64,000 bases of DNA from Medakamo hakoo (GCA_026636295.1 CP089452.1:248001-312000), one strand, 5' to 3'. Shown: positions 50,102-62,900, counted from the stretch's first letter. Notes: a model not told the origin generated them from the letters alone. Numbers and translations: made by a program.

Positions 50102-53100
50102 CGGCGCTCCCCGCCCGTTGGATGAGGCCCAGCAGGGCGACGACGCCGCCGGCGGACGCAAAGGCGGCCGCGGCGGCCCGGGCCCGGGCGCCCGGGCCGG
50201 CGGCCAGCGCCGCGACGACTTCGAGCGCGGCGTCGGCGGCGGACCGGTCGGCGAGCGGGGCCGAGAGGAGGGCCGTCAGCGCGGCGGGCGCGTCGGCGTC
50301 GTCAAAGACGGCGGCGAGGGGCGGGGCGTCGCCGCGGGAGGCGGCGCCGGCCGACGCGACGGCCAGAGGCCACAGCGCCGCCAGCGCTCCCGCGGCACGG
50401 GCGGCGTCGCCCGCGTCGAGGGCGGCCGTCCGCGCGAGGGCCAGCGCCGCTGCCGGCACTCCCGCCGCCGCCAGGTCCGCCGCCAGGTCGCCCGCGGCTG
50501 CGGGCGGGGTGGTGGAGGCCGTGGCAGAGGCCAGAGCGCGCAGCGCGGCCAACGCAGTCGCAGCGGCGGCGCGGCGGGCGCCGCGCACGCGCGCGGTGGG
50601 GGGCGGCGGGCCGCCCGTCGCGGCCGCCGCCGCGGCGGCCGCCCCAGGCGGCCAGCCACTCGCGGCGGCCCGCACGTCGGCGGCCGCGGTGCGCAGGGCG
50701 GACGCCAGGGCCGGCAGCGCCCCGGCCTCGCGCAGCGCCGCCCGGCCGCGGCACCCGCGCCGGGCGAGGGCGGCGGCCAAGTGGCCGCCGCCCGCGCGGA
50801 CGCGCGCAGACCGCGAGCGCAGCCCCGCCGCCGCGTCGGCGCCCGCGCCCGCGTTCGCGGCTTCGGCCGCCGCGCCCTCTGACGCACACAGGAAAGCCAG
50901 AGACGACAGGGCGGTCGCCCGCGCGCCGGACCGGGCCCCCCGCGCGCGCGCCATGGCGAGCAGCGCAGACGCGCCGCCGCCCTCGCCGCACCCGCCCGCG
51001 GCCAGCGGGTGCGGCGCCGCACCGCCGTCGCCGCCCTCGCCCGCGCCCGCCGTCCACAGGGCGCGCTTGGCGCGGGCGATGGCGCCGCCGCGCGCGTCGC
51101 GGGCGGCGCGGGCCGCGGCGGCGGCGGCGGGAGGGGCGGCGGGCGGCAAAGAAGCGGGCGGGGAGAACGAGGGAAGGCGGGGGAGGAGCGGGTGGGAGGG
51201 CGGACCCGCCCCGCCGCCGCCGCCGCCGCCGCTGCCCAGCAGGGCGAACGCGGACGCGGGCGGGGGGCGGTGGACGGCCGGCCCCTCACCCGACCCCCGG
51301 CGCGAGCTGGGGAGCGGGCCCAGCGCGTCGCCCGACCGGTCGGCGGGCCCGCCCGCGGCCGCGGCCGCGTGCGCCGCGGCCGACGCGGCCGAGTGCGCCG
51401 CCTCCTCGTCGCTGGCCGCCCCGCCGCCGCCGTCCGACGCGTCCGAATCGTCGTCATCGTCGGCGGGTCCCCACCCGGGCGCCAGCCACTCCCCGACCAC
51501 GACGGCGGAGTGGTGGAGGGGCGGCGCGGGCGGCGCGCGCGTGCGCGCGGCGCCGACGTGCGCGCCCCACGTCTCGTGCACGCCCGCGTCCTCCCAGACG
51601 GGCGGGGGGCCGGCGGCGCCCCACATGAGGGCGACGGCGTCGGCCGCGGTCGGGGAGGGAGGTGCGGGCCCGGCGGCGGCTCCCGCAGCGTCGGCGGCGT
51701 TGGCGGCGGCGGCGGCGTCGCTGCTGCCGCGCAGCAGAGCGGCGAGCGAGGGCGAGCGGAGCGGGCCGGCCGCGTACGACGCAGCCGACAGCGAAAACCC
51801 GCCGCCGGTGACAGGTGGGGGAGGGGGTGTGCCGGCGCCGCCCGCAGCCATCCAGTCGCAGGAGGCGCGAGGCGGGGCGGGCGCGGACGCGACGGAGGGC
51901 AGGCGCCAGCCCTCACCAGACGGGCGGGCGGCCGGGGCAGAGGTCGGGCGGGCGGCGTCCCCCTCGCCGCCGCCGCCGCCGCCGCCTGCGAGGGCCGCCA
52001 GGGACGCGCACCGCCGCGAGGCTTTAGCCACGTCCGCGCTGACTTCGACTCCAATGGGTTGGAGGCCGGGCGGCAAGGACGCGCGCCGGGCGTCCATGGC
52101 GGGGAGGTCAGAGGACGCGGCCGGCGAGAGGGCCGGGGTGGCCCCGCCCCCGCCGGCGACGGCGCCGGTCGACCCGCCGGACGCTGCCGCCGCCGCAACA
52201 GCGTCCAACAGATCCGCCCGTGACACAGGCAGCGCAGCCGTGCCCGACGTGCGCGGCGGGGCGGACCCTGCGCCCGCGCCCGCGGCCGCGGCCGCCACAG
52301 CCGCCGCCACCGCCGCGGCCGGGCCGCCGTCCAGGCCGCCCCGCCGCCCGGCCGCCCGGCGCGCCGCGGACGCGGAAAACTCCAGGCTCTCCCGCCGACG
52401 CCGGCGCCGGACGGCTGACGGCGCGACGACGGGGGCACCAGCGCCGTCGCCGTCGCCCCAGCCGTCCGGGTCTTCTTCGTCGGACGAGGCGGGGGCGGGC
52501 GGACCAGCGCGGCCGCCGCGGGAGGACGCAGACGGCGCGCGCGAGTGGGAGGGCGACGGCGCGGCGGACGCGGACGCGGAGCGGGACGCCCGTGATGCCG
52601 GTCCGCCCGCGTCTTCATCAAAGTCCGCGTCGACCGCGCACTCGGGCGCGAGGGCGGCCGCATAGAAGGGCGTGGGCGGCGGCCCGCGGCCTCCGGTCGG
52701 GGTGAGGGGCGCGGCGGGGCCAGCCGGCGGCGCCGCCTTCGCCGCTGCGCGGAGCCGGGCATTGGCCGCGGCCACGGTCACAGGCGCTCCTCTCAGCGCG
52801 GCCCGGGACGCGTGCGCCAGCTCGGCGAGCGTGACGCAGGAGGACGACCGGCGGGGCCTGGGGGGAGGGTTTTGACAGTGGAGGGGAAGGGGGGGGGGGG
52901 GGGGGTGAGTGGATGGGACTGCGCTGAGGTCGGCGGGCGCACCGCGGCTTGAACAGTGCGCCAGCCGTGCGCGCATGGGAGGATGGAAAAAACGAGTGCG
53001 CACGACATGGACTCACCACTGCCCACCGCCGCTGCCGCCCTGGCCGGCCGCGCCTGGCGTCGCCGAGTGCCGGGCGAGCGGGCTGTGGAAGGAATGGGAA

Positions 53101-53330
53101 AGGAGGGAGAGGGGCGTGAGAGCGTGTTTTTGGATGAGCGGGGAGAGGGGTGCGTGCGGGCCGTCGGTCGGAGCCTGCAAACTCGCGTCCGGCACGGCGA
53201 CAGCGTCCGTCCCGGAACGCAGCCGCACACGTCCAGGCGATGACAAGGTTCTCTCAGCAGCCCACAACGCATGCGGGCCATCCCAAACAAACGCGACGCA
53301 CCAGGCTGGGAGCTGGGACTCGACCGGCAT
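49617..53330 (-). CDS. Large Ala-rich protein with ARM-like C-terminus
   Basis: The main exon (52857-49617) is open for 1,080 codons. It can be joined in frame, through an intron with a GTGCGT donor at 53301, to a short exon (53330-53302, MPVESQLPA), giving 1,089 residues. The N-terminal 600 residues are disordered with Ser/Pro/Gly blocks and a basic RRRRRRES motif. The C-terminal 450 residues form repeated helical hairpins (ALEVVAALAAGPGARARAAA; GVVALLGLI; AALLAILAGPSSPPASVAGA) that look like armadillo/HEAT repeats. No family is identified. The small first exon is tentative. Opposite-strand ORFs up to 847 residues are shadows. Confidence 0.6.
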
Positions 53331-53652
53331 TCCCTCAAGTTGGCTACACACAAAAGCAACGGCGGGAATGCGGGGCCGGGAGGCCGGGCGTGAGCGTTTC
53401 TACGGCCACGACTGAGACCGGGAGACCAAGCAGGCCCCGCTGGGATTGGGCGCGGAGGTGTGGCGTAGCGTCCAGCCCGCTGTGGGCCGAGTCGAACAAG
53501 GGCACGCCGGCCGCGAAAAAGTGAGTGGCCGCCCATCCATTCCCTGTCACACACACACGGCACCCAGCCACCCCCGTGCCTCCCTCTCTTTTTCGCGGAC
53601 GGAACACACTCCCCGCCCCCTCACACCCCCACCCACCCACACCCCCGCAGCA
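53331..53652. other. Spacer between ASADH and the ARM-like gene
   Basis: This stretch holds the ASADH 3' flank and the promoter region of the ARM-like gene, both on the minus strand. C/A-rich sequence fills 53550-53650. Nothing else was recognised. Confidence 0.4.
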
Positions 53653-55244
53653 TCACACCAGCAGCTCCGCAATCTGCACCGCATTCAGGGCCGCCCCCTT
53701 CTTGATCTGGTCCCCGCACACAAACAGGTCGAGGCCCTTGCCGTCGCCGCCGCGCGAGATGTCGGTCCGCACGCGCCCCACAAACACGTCGTCCTGGTTG
53801 GACGCGTCCAGCGGGGTGGGGAACCGGTTGGCCGCCCGGTCGTTGATGATGGACACCCCCGGCGCGGCTTCCAGGGCCGCCAGCGCCTCCGCCTCGGTGA
53901 TGGGGCGCTCAAACTCCAGGTTGATGGACTCGGCGTGCGCGCGCATGACGGGCACGCGGATGCACGTGGCCGTGATGGCGACGGCGTCCGTGCCCCAGAT
54001 CTTGGCCGTCTCCTTGACCAGCTTCATTTCCTCCTCGTTGTACCCGTTGGCCGTCATGGGCGAGTTGTGGGAGAACAGGTTGAAGGCGTACTGGAAGGGG
54101 AAGATGTTTTGTGTGACGGGAAACTTGCCTTCCAGCGCCTCCCGCGTCTGCAGTTCCAGCTCGTCCATGGCGGCCTGGCCCGCGCCGGACGCGGCCTGGT
54201 AGGTGGAGACGACCATGCGCTTGACGCCGGCCAGGCGGTGCAGGGGCGTGACGGCCATCAGGGCGATGATCGTCGAGCAGTTGGGGTTGGCGACGATGCC
54301 GCCCGCGCCCGCCTTCATCCCCGCGACCGCGTCCGGGTTGATTTCCGGGATGACGAGCGGCACGCCGGGGTCCATGCGGAAGGCGGACGAGTTGTCGACG
54401 ACGGTGCAGCCCTTGGCGGCGGCGGCCGGCGCGAACTTTTTGGAGATGGAGCCGCCCGCGGAGAAGAGGGCGAGGTCGACGCCGTCAAAGCTGGGGGGGG
54501 AGGGAGGGAGGGAGGGAGCGGGGGGGGCATGGGGTGTGAGTGTGTGCATGGCGAGACGGGAAGGGAGCGGCGCCGAACACGCACGCAACACCTCCCCGAC
54601 ACCCTTACCTGGCGTCCGTCAGCTCTTCGACGACGTGGTCTTCGCCGTCCCAGTGCACTTTTTTACCCGCGGACCTGGGGGGAGTTTTTTTTGGAGATGG
54701 TGGCAGACAAAGAGGGTGAGGTGGAGCAGGTCGGGCGAGGAGAGAGGCTGGGGCGAGTCGTGCCCGTCGCCCCTGCAGGGCCGCCCAACCCCCACCGCCA
54801 AACTCACCGGGCCGACGCCAGCATCTTGATCTTGGAGTACGGGAAGTCGCGCTCCTTGAGGACCTGTTGGAGGCGAGGGGAGTTGGCGTGGAGGGCGGGC
54901 GGGCGCGGCGCGCGTGAGTTTGCCCGTCGATCGACGGCGGCCCCGCATGCGGTGAGGGAGCGCGCTCGGGCGGCCGCGGCTTCCGCCCGGCCCCGCCCGG
55001 CGGCCGGGAAGGCCTCCCACCCTTCCACCCCCCCGCCAGCGCCAAGCACGCATCCCACCCATCATCCACACACCCGTAAAAACTCTTGGCCGACCGCGCC
55101 CGTGATGCCGGCGATGGCGATGACCGGGCCGTCGGCGGTCTTGGCCGCGCGCACGGAGAGGGCAGCGGCGCGGCGCACGGGCCGGCGGCAGGACGACGGC
55201 GACGCGCGGGCGCCGGCCCGAGCGGACGCGGCGGCAGCCGGCAT
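53653..55244 (-). CDS. ASD: Plastid aspartate-semialdehyde dehydrogenase
   Basis: Four exons (55244-55074, 54863-54808, 54674-54609, 54490-53653) encode 376 residues. The first 38 residues are an Arg/Ser/Ala-rich plastid leader ending SVRAAKTADG. Exon 1 ends in the NADP-binding strand VIAIAGITGAVGQEFLR. Exon 2 gives LKERDFPYSKIKMLASAR and exon 3 the ELTDA segment. Exon 4 holds LFSAGGS, the catalytic Cys in NPNCSTII, QAASGAGQ and the His loop IRVPVMRAHAE. It reduces aspartyl phosphate in the pathway to lysine, threonine and methionine. Length and motifs are complete. Confidence 0.96.
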
Positions 55245-55409
55245 GTGGAGTTGGGCGGGTGAGGTCTGGGAGGGGAGGCGCCGCGGGAGGGGGGCGCCGG
55301 AAAAAAAAAGGGAGCTGTGCGCCTCGCGGCGCGCCGCAACCACCACCACCCTCTTCGTTCTTGCACGCCGCCCAGCGCCCGTCGCCACGCGCCACGGCCG
55401 CCACCACCC

Positions 55410-56369
55410 TCACCCGTCCCCACCCTCCTCACCCTCCAGTGCCGCCAGCGCCGCCCCCGCCACGTCCCGCACCGCGCCCACGACTTCCGGCACGCCCGGC
55501 GCGTCTGTGCGGCCGGCTTCGGCGGTCCGATACGCGCCCACCAGCGACCGCACGCCCGCGCCCAGAGCTTCCAACCCGCCCGCGGGCAGACCGGGCCCGG
55601 CTTCGTCTTCCTGGAGGTCCAACCAGGCCGGCAAGTGGGAGGCGCACAGCATGGCGAGTTCCAAAGCCGCGGCGAGAGACGCGAGCGGCGGCGGCCGCGG
55701 TGGTTGGGCGCCGTTCGCCGCCAGCGCCGCCAGTGCCGGACCGACAGCGGCTTGCACAACAGCAGCCACCGCTTCTAGGGCGTGCGGCCCAAAGGCCGGA
55801 AGGGGCACCAGGCGGGCAAGGAGCGAGGCGGCCGCGGCGGCGGGGGTGGAGGGTGGTTGTGTGAAGGAAAACGAGGGTGGTTGGGCGGCGGCGCCGTCGT
55901 CGCCGCTGCCGCCACCATCCGCCAGCGTCGCGCCCGTGGCGCGAAACACCAGCACGGCCGCGACGGTGGGCGCTGCAGCTGGTCCGAGGTCGGCCGAGGG
56001 CGCGGCGGCGTCGGCGGCGCCCACCTGCAGGCCAGCGGCGACGAGCGACGCAGCAGCAGCCAGGGCCGCCTCGTCCGCGGTCGAGCGCTGGGCAGCGGCA
56101 GTGCTCGCCACCGCGACGGCCGCCAGAGCCGCCGAGACGAGGGGCGGCGTCGCAGACTGTGCGGGCTCCTCGCGCCCGATCAGGAGGGCTGTGACCCGGC
56201 GCTGCAGGGCCGCGGCGCGCGCCTCTGCCTCGGCCGCGCGCGCGCTCGCGGCCTCTGCGGCGGCCGCGTCGCGGCGGCGTCTAGCCACGATGGTCAAGGC
56301 CAGGGCCGTGCGCAGGCGCGGGTCGTGTGGCAGAGGGCGGGGTGGGCAGGTTGGAGTGGCGGGCGCCAT
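55410..56369 (-). CDS. Hypothetical Ala-rich helical protein
   Basis: A single exon encodes 319 residues. An N-terminal helix (LRTALALTIVARRRRDAAAA) runs into a predicted coiled coil (residues 35-65). Several helical blocks follow, including PLPAFGPHALEAVAAVVQAA and LELAMLCASHLPAWLDL. The order (basic N-terminal helix, coiled coil, then helical domain) faintly resembles the plant meiotic protein MULTIPOLAR SPINDLE 1/PRD2, but no diagnostic motif is present, so this is only a suggestion. It is divergent from the GH5 gene by 136 bases. Confidence 0.5.
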   Translation of the reverse strand: MAPATPTCPPRPLPHDPRLRTALALTIVARRRRDAAAAEAASARAAEAEARAAALQRRVTALLIGREEPAQSATPPLVSAALAAVAVASTAAAQRSTADEAALAAAASLVAAGLQVGAADAAAPSADLGPAAAPTVAAVLVFRATGATLADGGGSGDDGAAAQPPSFSFTQPPSTPAAAAASLLARLVPLPAFGPHALEAVAAVVQAAVGPALAALAANGAQPPRPPPLASLAAALELAMLCASHLPAWLDLQEDEAGPGLPAGGLEALGAGVRSLVGAYRTAEAGRTDAPGVPEVVGAVRDVAGAALAALEGEEGGDG

Positions 56370-56505
56370 GGCTGCGAGCCTTTGGCTGAGAGGCGTGAAG
56401 AAGGGGGAGTGTGGCTGGCCGCTGCCCTCCCTGCCTCACTTCCATCCAGGCCCTCCCCCCACCCCACCCGCCCCCCTTTTTTTTCACATCAATCACCACC
56501 CACCC

Positions 56506-58971
56506 ATGCTGCCGCGCGGCCCGGCCGCCCTGCTCGTGGCCCTGCTGCTGGCTGCCGCCGCCGGTGAGTGGGCAGGGAAGGGGCCGGGCGGGCGGGGGCG
56601 TGTGACCAGCGCGCCTGTCTTTTCCCGTCAACTCGTGTACGGCCGCGCACCCCTCCCCCCCCCCTTCCCCCTCCCCAGGCACGGCCGCCGCGGCCAAACC
56701 CCGCCTGACCACGACGCCGGACGGCGACGTCGTCAACGAGAAGGGTCAGGTCATGAAGTTTTACGGCGTCAACATCTTCGGCTTCAACACAGAGTGCGCG
56801 TGGGGCCGGGCAGCACTCGGGGCGGGTCAAGCCTGCCCGCGCGGCCGCGCGCCGCGCCCCTTCGACCACCCTCTCTCTCCCGCCCGCCTCACGCCATTCC
56901 ACCCCACTCCATCCCACCCCACTCCACCCCACTCCACTCCACCACCCACCCAGCCTGGACGGCGCCGGCAACTTCACCAACGGCGCCGACGCCGTCTCCC
57001 AGGACTTTCAGACGGTCGTGTGGCGCATTCGCCAGCTGGGCTTTAATGCGGTCCGCCTGCCCTTCCGCTTCCGCGACCTGCGCAAGGGCGAGCCGGGCGG
57101 CGACAACCCGAGCGCGACGCCGTACCCGTACACCCGCCTGTGCGGCAACCCATCGGCCGACCTGGTGAAGACGACGGTGGGCCCGCCGGCCTTCCCGCCC
57201 GCCCTGCCGCGGTCGACGTCCAAGGCCGGCGCGCCGCTGCGCCTGACGCCGGAGGACCCGCCCGAGGTGCCCGTCCCGGCGGGCGGGACCAAGGGCCTGT
57301 GCAACGCCGCCTTCACCCGGCTGGCCACCGTCCGCGACCGCTTCCACTACACCGTGTCCGAAATGGTCGCCCAGGGCATGACCGTCATGGTGGACTACCA
57401 CCCCGGCTTCCGGGTGGCGGGCGCGGAGACGGCCCTGGACGACCTGGGCAGCTGGGTGGACGGCTGGGAGGAGACGCTGGCCCGCCTGCTGGCCGCCGTG
57501 CCGGCCGCGCGCGGCAGGCTGATGGTCGACCTCATCAACGAGCCCGACGCCTTCCAGCTGGCGTGGGACGCGGGCAAGTCGTCGTCCACGCCCGCGTCCC
57601 GCACGCCGCTGGGGACGTACTACCTGGCCGCCATCGACCGGCTGTACCCGCTGTGCCCGGAGTGCTTGTTCCTGGTCGAGGGCGGCGGCCAGGACGGCGT
57701 CCTGGGCGTGCACTGGGGCAACGGCTTCATCACCGACCCGGCGGCCCTGCGCGGCGCCGGCAGTGCGGGACCGTTCTTGGATGAGGCGATGGCCCGGCCG
57801 TGGGCGGCCCAACTGGTCATCAGCCCGCACATGTGCGTGCGTGCGCGCGCGCCCGGGGGGGAGGGGGGTGGGGGGTGGAAGGACGCAAGAGCCTCGACCC
57901 GCGCGCCAACCACTCTCACACATACTCCCCACACACACCACTCTCCCACAGTTACTGCCCCGCCGTGTCCGGCGCCGTGGAATGTTACAGCGGCGCCTGC
58001 CTGTTCAACTCCCTCCGCGCCTCGTACGGCCACCTGACCACGCCGCCCGGCTGGTGCTGGAACGACGGGCGCGGCAAGAAGCAGTGCCGCGTCCTGGCCG
58101 TCATCCTGGGCGAGATCGGGTCGACGCTCGCTCCCGGCAAGGAGAGCGAGTGCATGGCGTCCGTCGTGTCCTTCATCAACGGCGGCGCCGCGCCGGGCGC
58201 CGTCGTCGCGAACTCGTCCTGGTTTTACTGGGCGCTCAACCCGGACTCGGCCGACGTGGGCGGGCTGTTGAACCCCACTGATTGGCGGTCCATCGAGTGG
58301 TGCGTGCGTGCAAAAAAAAAGTGGATGGGAGGGGTGGGGGTGGGGGGCGTGCGGTCGCGCGCCAGGCCCAATGTTCCGCCCTTGGATGGAGGAGGAAAAA
58401 AAAACTGTCACGGCCCCACCCTTCACACACACGCAGGCCACGCATCCACATGCTGACCGGCGGCTTCCCAGACAGCGCCTTCCCGGTCGGCCTGGGCTTG
58501 CGGCCCTGGTACTTGGCGGGCTTCACCGGCGCCCAGCCGCGCTCGTCCTCCAGCCGCGCCGGGGAGGTCGACCAGCCGTCGGCCGCGTCCACCGCGTCCG
58601 CCTCCTCCGCCCGCCGCCCGCCGCCCGCCGCCATCGCCCTGTACATCGCCTTGCCCATCATCGCCGCCTTGGTCGCCGGCGCGGGCGTGTACTTTTACCG
58701 CACGGCGAAAGCCGCGGCGGCCGACGCGCAGGCCGAGGCTGCGGCCGCCGCCGGTTTCGCCGGCGCGGCCGACGACCCCAAGGCCGCCGGCCACCAGTTT
58801 GCCGTGCCCGTCTTTGCGTCCACGTCTGGCGGGCCGGCGCTGGACCCGCGCCGTTTGCAGGCCCTGGAGCTGGTTTACGCCTCGCCCAGCAGCGGCGTCG
58901 GCACGGGGCGGTCGCCCGTCTCGACGCCGCGCTCCCGCCGCGGCGGCAACTCGCCGCACGCGCCCGTTTGA
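56506..58971 (+). CDS. GH5 glycosidase (endoglucanase-like), membrane-anchored
   Basis: Five exons (56506-56563, 56679-56793, 56954-57832, 57952-58299, 58437-58971) encode 644 residues. A signal peptide (MLPRGPAALLVALLLAAAA) precedes a GH5 barrel: VMKFYGVNIFGFN, LGFNAVRLPFRF, VMVDYHPGF, the acid/base Glu254 in LINEPD, and the nucleophile Glu405 in VILGEIGS. SSWFYWALNPDS gives the barrel's Trp strand. After the domain, a Ser-rich linker leads to one transmembrane helix (about residues 533-555) and a 90-residue cytosolic tail. Likely substrates are beta-1,4-glucans or mannans. Several inserts with Cys pairs enlarge the barrel loops. All junctions keep frame. Confidence 0.88.
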
Positions 58972-59401
58972 ATGGGGTTGTTTGATGTTGGGAGTTGATA
59001 AGTACGGAGCGGCGTAAAAGCCGGGAGGCGGCTGTCGCACGCGACGTGTTTGAGAGAGAGTGGGTGAGGACGGACATGGAAAAGGAATGGGGTGGGTGGG
59101 TGGGATGGATGGAGAGAGAGCATAAAGAATAAAGACGGGAGCGCGCTGTAAAAGGGCGCGACTGCTCGTCGGTTTACACACGCATTGAATCTCTCTCTCC
59201 ACACGCACACTCACATACGCAGCACACACTTGAAAAAAGAGGGGACTCGAGAAAAATGTTTCTCCACCCACCCATCCATCCCACCACCCCCACCCGCGCG
59301 CTCTCTCTCTCCTTTTTTTGTCGTTTTTTCGCTCATAAGCACCACCCACCCACGTACACACACCCTCCTTCACTCAAGCATGCACTCTCTCCTCACTCAT
59401 T
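58972..59401. other. Convergent spacer after the GH5 gene
   Basis: The 430-base spacer holds two 3' UTRs. On the plus strand an AATAAAG (59128-59134) and, 12 bases on, TGTAA (59147-59151) lie 160-180 bases after the GH5 stop. TGTAA is the usual poly(A) signal of chlorophyte algae. The right half is C/A-rich. Confidence 0.4.
59147..59151 (+). terminator. Candidate TGTAA poly(A) signal for the GH5 gene
   Basis: A TGTAA pentamer lies 176 bases past the GH5 stop, next to an AATAAA. A match this short can arise by chance, and other genes in the window do not show it consistently. Confidence 0.25.
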
Positions 59402-59945
59402 TCATAACTCCAGCACAGTCGACCCGTCCGGCAGCGTGACGAGCGTGCCGCCCGTCTCTTCGACCTCTTGCTCTTCCGTCTCGCCCGCGGCCGCGCGCGC
59501 CGCGGCCGCCGCCGCGTCCACGTCGGCAAAGCCGATGGCGAAGGCGGTCAGGAGGCCCGCGTCGCCCGCCGCCCGGCGGGCCCGGCCCCACTCCACGCCC
59601 AGGCGTTCCGCGTAGGCTTGCATGGCGGCAAAGTCGGTGCCGAACGACCGCTCGACCGCCGCCCACACCGCATCGACGACGCGGGCAGCGCCGGCCGCCA
59701 GCTGGCCGCGGTACTCCATCGCCGCCATGTGTTCGTACGTGTCAAAATGCCCGCCCGTGCGCTCGTCCATGTCGTCGTCCGAGTCCGGGCCGTGCGGCCA
59801 GGCCGAGGGGGGCGGCAACGGGTGCGCGACGCGCGCGCGCGCCAGGAACTCGGGCGGGATGCCGCCCGCCGCGGCCGCTTCGACGATGGCCGGCTCGGCG
59901 GCAAACGACGCGATGGCGGCGGCGGTGTCGGCGTCGTCGCCTTGC

Positions 59946-59980
<35 letters not shown>

Positions 59981-62900
59981 CCCGCCCCCGCCTCCAGCGC
60001 CCGCCGCGAGCAGGCTGTCGACCAGCACGGCGCGCGCGTCGAGCGCGGCGCACGCGGCCGCGTCCGCGCCCGCCCGCGCCGCCTCGCGCGCGTCGTGTTC
60101 CACCAGCCGGCGGCCGTACTCGAGCAGGGTGGCGTCGGCATCGGCCGGCGGGGGCGGCGGCCGCGCGTGCGGGCGGGCGGCCTCCCACCGCGCCAGGTCT
60201 TCGACCGTCTCAAACCACTCGCGCGCCTCGGCTTGGGCGTCGTTGGCAGGCGGCGGCAGGGCTTCCGGCTGGGCAGACAGCGGCGCGTACACCCAGCCCG
60301 GCTGGAACCTGGGGTCGGCCGTGCGCGGCGGGTGCGGGAACAGGCGGCACAGCTCGGGGAGGACGGCGGGAGTGGGGCCGCCGCCCCCTTCTTCGCCGCC
60401 ACCCCACGCGTGGCCGCCCGGGTCGTCCACGCCCAGCGCCGCGTCCACCTCCAAGCCCAGCTCGGCCGCCGCGTACGCTTCCGTCGCCATGGCCGTCGCC
60501 TTGTCGCACGTGGACGCCAGCGCGCACGCGCCCGTGACGGCCGCCGCGTAAAAGCTTTTCATTTCTTCGTCTTCGGCCGCGGCAGCGCGCCCGACCTTGG
60601 CTGCCAGCGCCTCCAGCTTGGCCGCCGCGGCGTGGGCGCGGGCCGCCTGGGCGCGGCGGCACAGCAACGCTTCGGCGACGCTCATGACCTGCTCCAGGTG
60701 CTGTTGGGACAGGGCGGCGAAGAGGGTGGCCCGGCGGGCCGCGCCCGCCTCGTTCGCTTGCAGCAGGACGGCGACCCAGCCATCCAGGACCGCGGCCGCG
60801 GGTGGGAGGTGCGTGTCGATGGCGGCTTCGGCTTCAGGGCTGAACCAGGCGTCCAGGCGAGCCATGGTCCGCCCGCGGCGGGCGAGCAGGGCGACGTACG
60901 GCGAGACGTGCGGGTGGGCAAAGGCCATGCCCGCCGCGACGCAGGCGCCCGCGTCCAAGCCCTCCACCATCCCGTCCGGGCCGAAGCCGGCGGGCGTGGC
61001 GGCGACCAAGCCTTCCAGGTACGCCCGCAGGGCGGCGTCGGCCTCGCCCTCCAGCGGGGCCAGGCCCAGGGACGCCGCGGCGGCGGGCGGGTAGGAGAGG
61101 ATGGCGTAGCGCGTCAGCAGGCGGAGGTCGGCCAGCTCCGCCGTGACGGCGGGCGGCTCTTCTTGTGGGCCAGCGTCGCCGCCGCCGCCATCACCGCCGC
61201 CACCGTCACCGCCACCGCCACCGCCGCCACCCGCCAACGGTGGCCAGTCGGACGCCATGGCCGCTAGGGCGGGGTCGACCCAGTAGGCGACCGCGCCGGG
61301 CGTCAGCGTAATGTCGGCGGGCGGCCGCGCGCGGTCCAGCAAGTCGTCGACACGGCCGCGGAGACGGGAGACGCGCTCAGTGACAAACATCGTGCCGTGG
61401 GCGGACGCCGGGATGGAGGCCAGGAAGGCGGCCAGCTGGCGCTCGACGGACGCGACGGCGGCGGCTAGGTTGGCGTGCGACGCGGCCGCTTCGGCCGCCG
61501 CGACGAGGGCGGCCGACGGCGGGAGCGTGAAGTCAAAGCCGGGCGGCAGCAAGTCGTCGTCGCCGTGGTCCAGGTCAGCCAGGTCGTCTACAGCGTCGGA
61601 CGGTGGGGGCGGTGGGGCGGCGTTGGCACCGGCGGCCGCCCGACGGGCGCGGCGAGGGGCGGGCAGGCGGGCGGCGGCGGCCGGGCGCTCGCGCGGCGGC
61701 GGCGCGGGTAGGGCGGCCGCCGCCGCGACGGCAGCGGCGTGCGCGTCGGCCGCAAAGGTGTGGGGGAGGGAGCCGTAGATTTGGGTAAAGGCGTCGGCGA
61801 TCGACACGCCTTTGTTGCTTTGCCGGAAAGAGTTCATCGCATTCTGCTCCTCCGTTTTTTGCTGTCCGCCACCACGGCCAGCTGCGTATTCTTCCTTGGT
61901 TTTTTTGAAGGTCTGGGCTTGCGTGCCCGCCTTTAGGACCGGGTTGCCGTCGACTTGAACGAAATGGTCCAGCAGGCCCTCGTGGAAGTTGGCGACGTCG
62001 TCGCTGAAGCGATGGGGGGGTTTTGAGGGTGTGGCGAGTGAGGATGGATGGATGGGTGGTCGCGCGCAAAACCCCTTTCTCTTCCGTCCGCCAAAAAAAC
62101 GCACATGGGCTCGCCCTTGAAAAAGGCGCGGTAGTACATGTGCATGTTGACGGCCTCGGCCTTGCGGTCGACGGCGTGGGAGGTGATCGTTGCGCCTGAC
62201 GATTTACCGTTAGAGCGAAACGACGTCTCCTTTCCGTCCACCAGGATGCCCTCCAGCGACGCCGGCAGCAGCCCCGCCGCCTTACGCTCGTCCGCCCACG
62301 GCCCGCCCGCGCCTAGCACGGTGCCATGGCCCCAGGCCTTGAGCTCCTGGAGCGTCAGCTCGCCCAACGACTTGCCGTTGAAGAAAAGGGGCGCGTAAAA
62401 CGTCGCAAAGTCCAGGTGCGTCGTCGCGTGGCCCGCGCACACGCCCGCCGCGTCGATGAGCGGCGTGCGGAAGTCCGGGTGCACGGTGTCGAAGGCGTCC
62501 AGGCGGCGGGCGTCGTTGGTCTTGATGGCCAGGACGGTCCACAGGCTTTTGGGGGGTTTTGTGGGGAAGGGAAGGAGTGCATTAGTCGTAGGGAGTGAGT
62601 GGGGCCGGGTGGTGGTGGCGTCGATGGATGGGGTGGATGGAACGGGCGAGCCCCAGCGTGCGTGTCGCGCGCCCTCGCCGACACCGTCGCCCATTTCGCC
62701 GACGGAAATGAAGGCCTTCCCGGCCCTCGGTGCGCACAATCACGCCCAGTCCGGCAGGCCAGATCCTTCTCGACCCGGCACGTGACAGCCTCCGTCGGCG
62801 GCGGGGGCGTCGTGCGTTTGCCGCGGCTCCACCCCCGCGACGACGCATGCGCCGCCCCCCGCAAAGAAATCAAACGCACAAAGCCAGGCTCGTCACCCAC

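Noticed and set aside
50122-52665. 847-residue plus-strand ORF opposite the ARM-like protein
   Set aside because: Both strands are open and Ala-rich here, so the choice is not certain. The minus strand shows periodic helical repeats and a consistent stop and acceptor; the plus strand is Ser/Pro/Arg low complexity.
53446-57168. 1,240-residue plus-strand ORF
   Set aside because: It spans the antisense of ASADH and part of the GH5 gene in the wrong frame and has no motif of its own.
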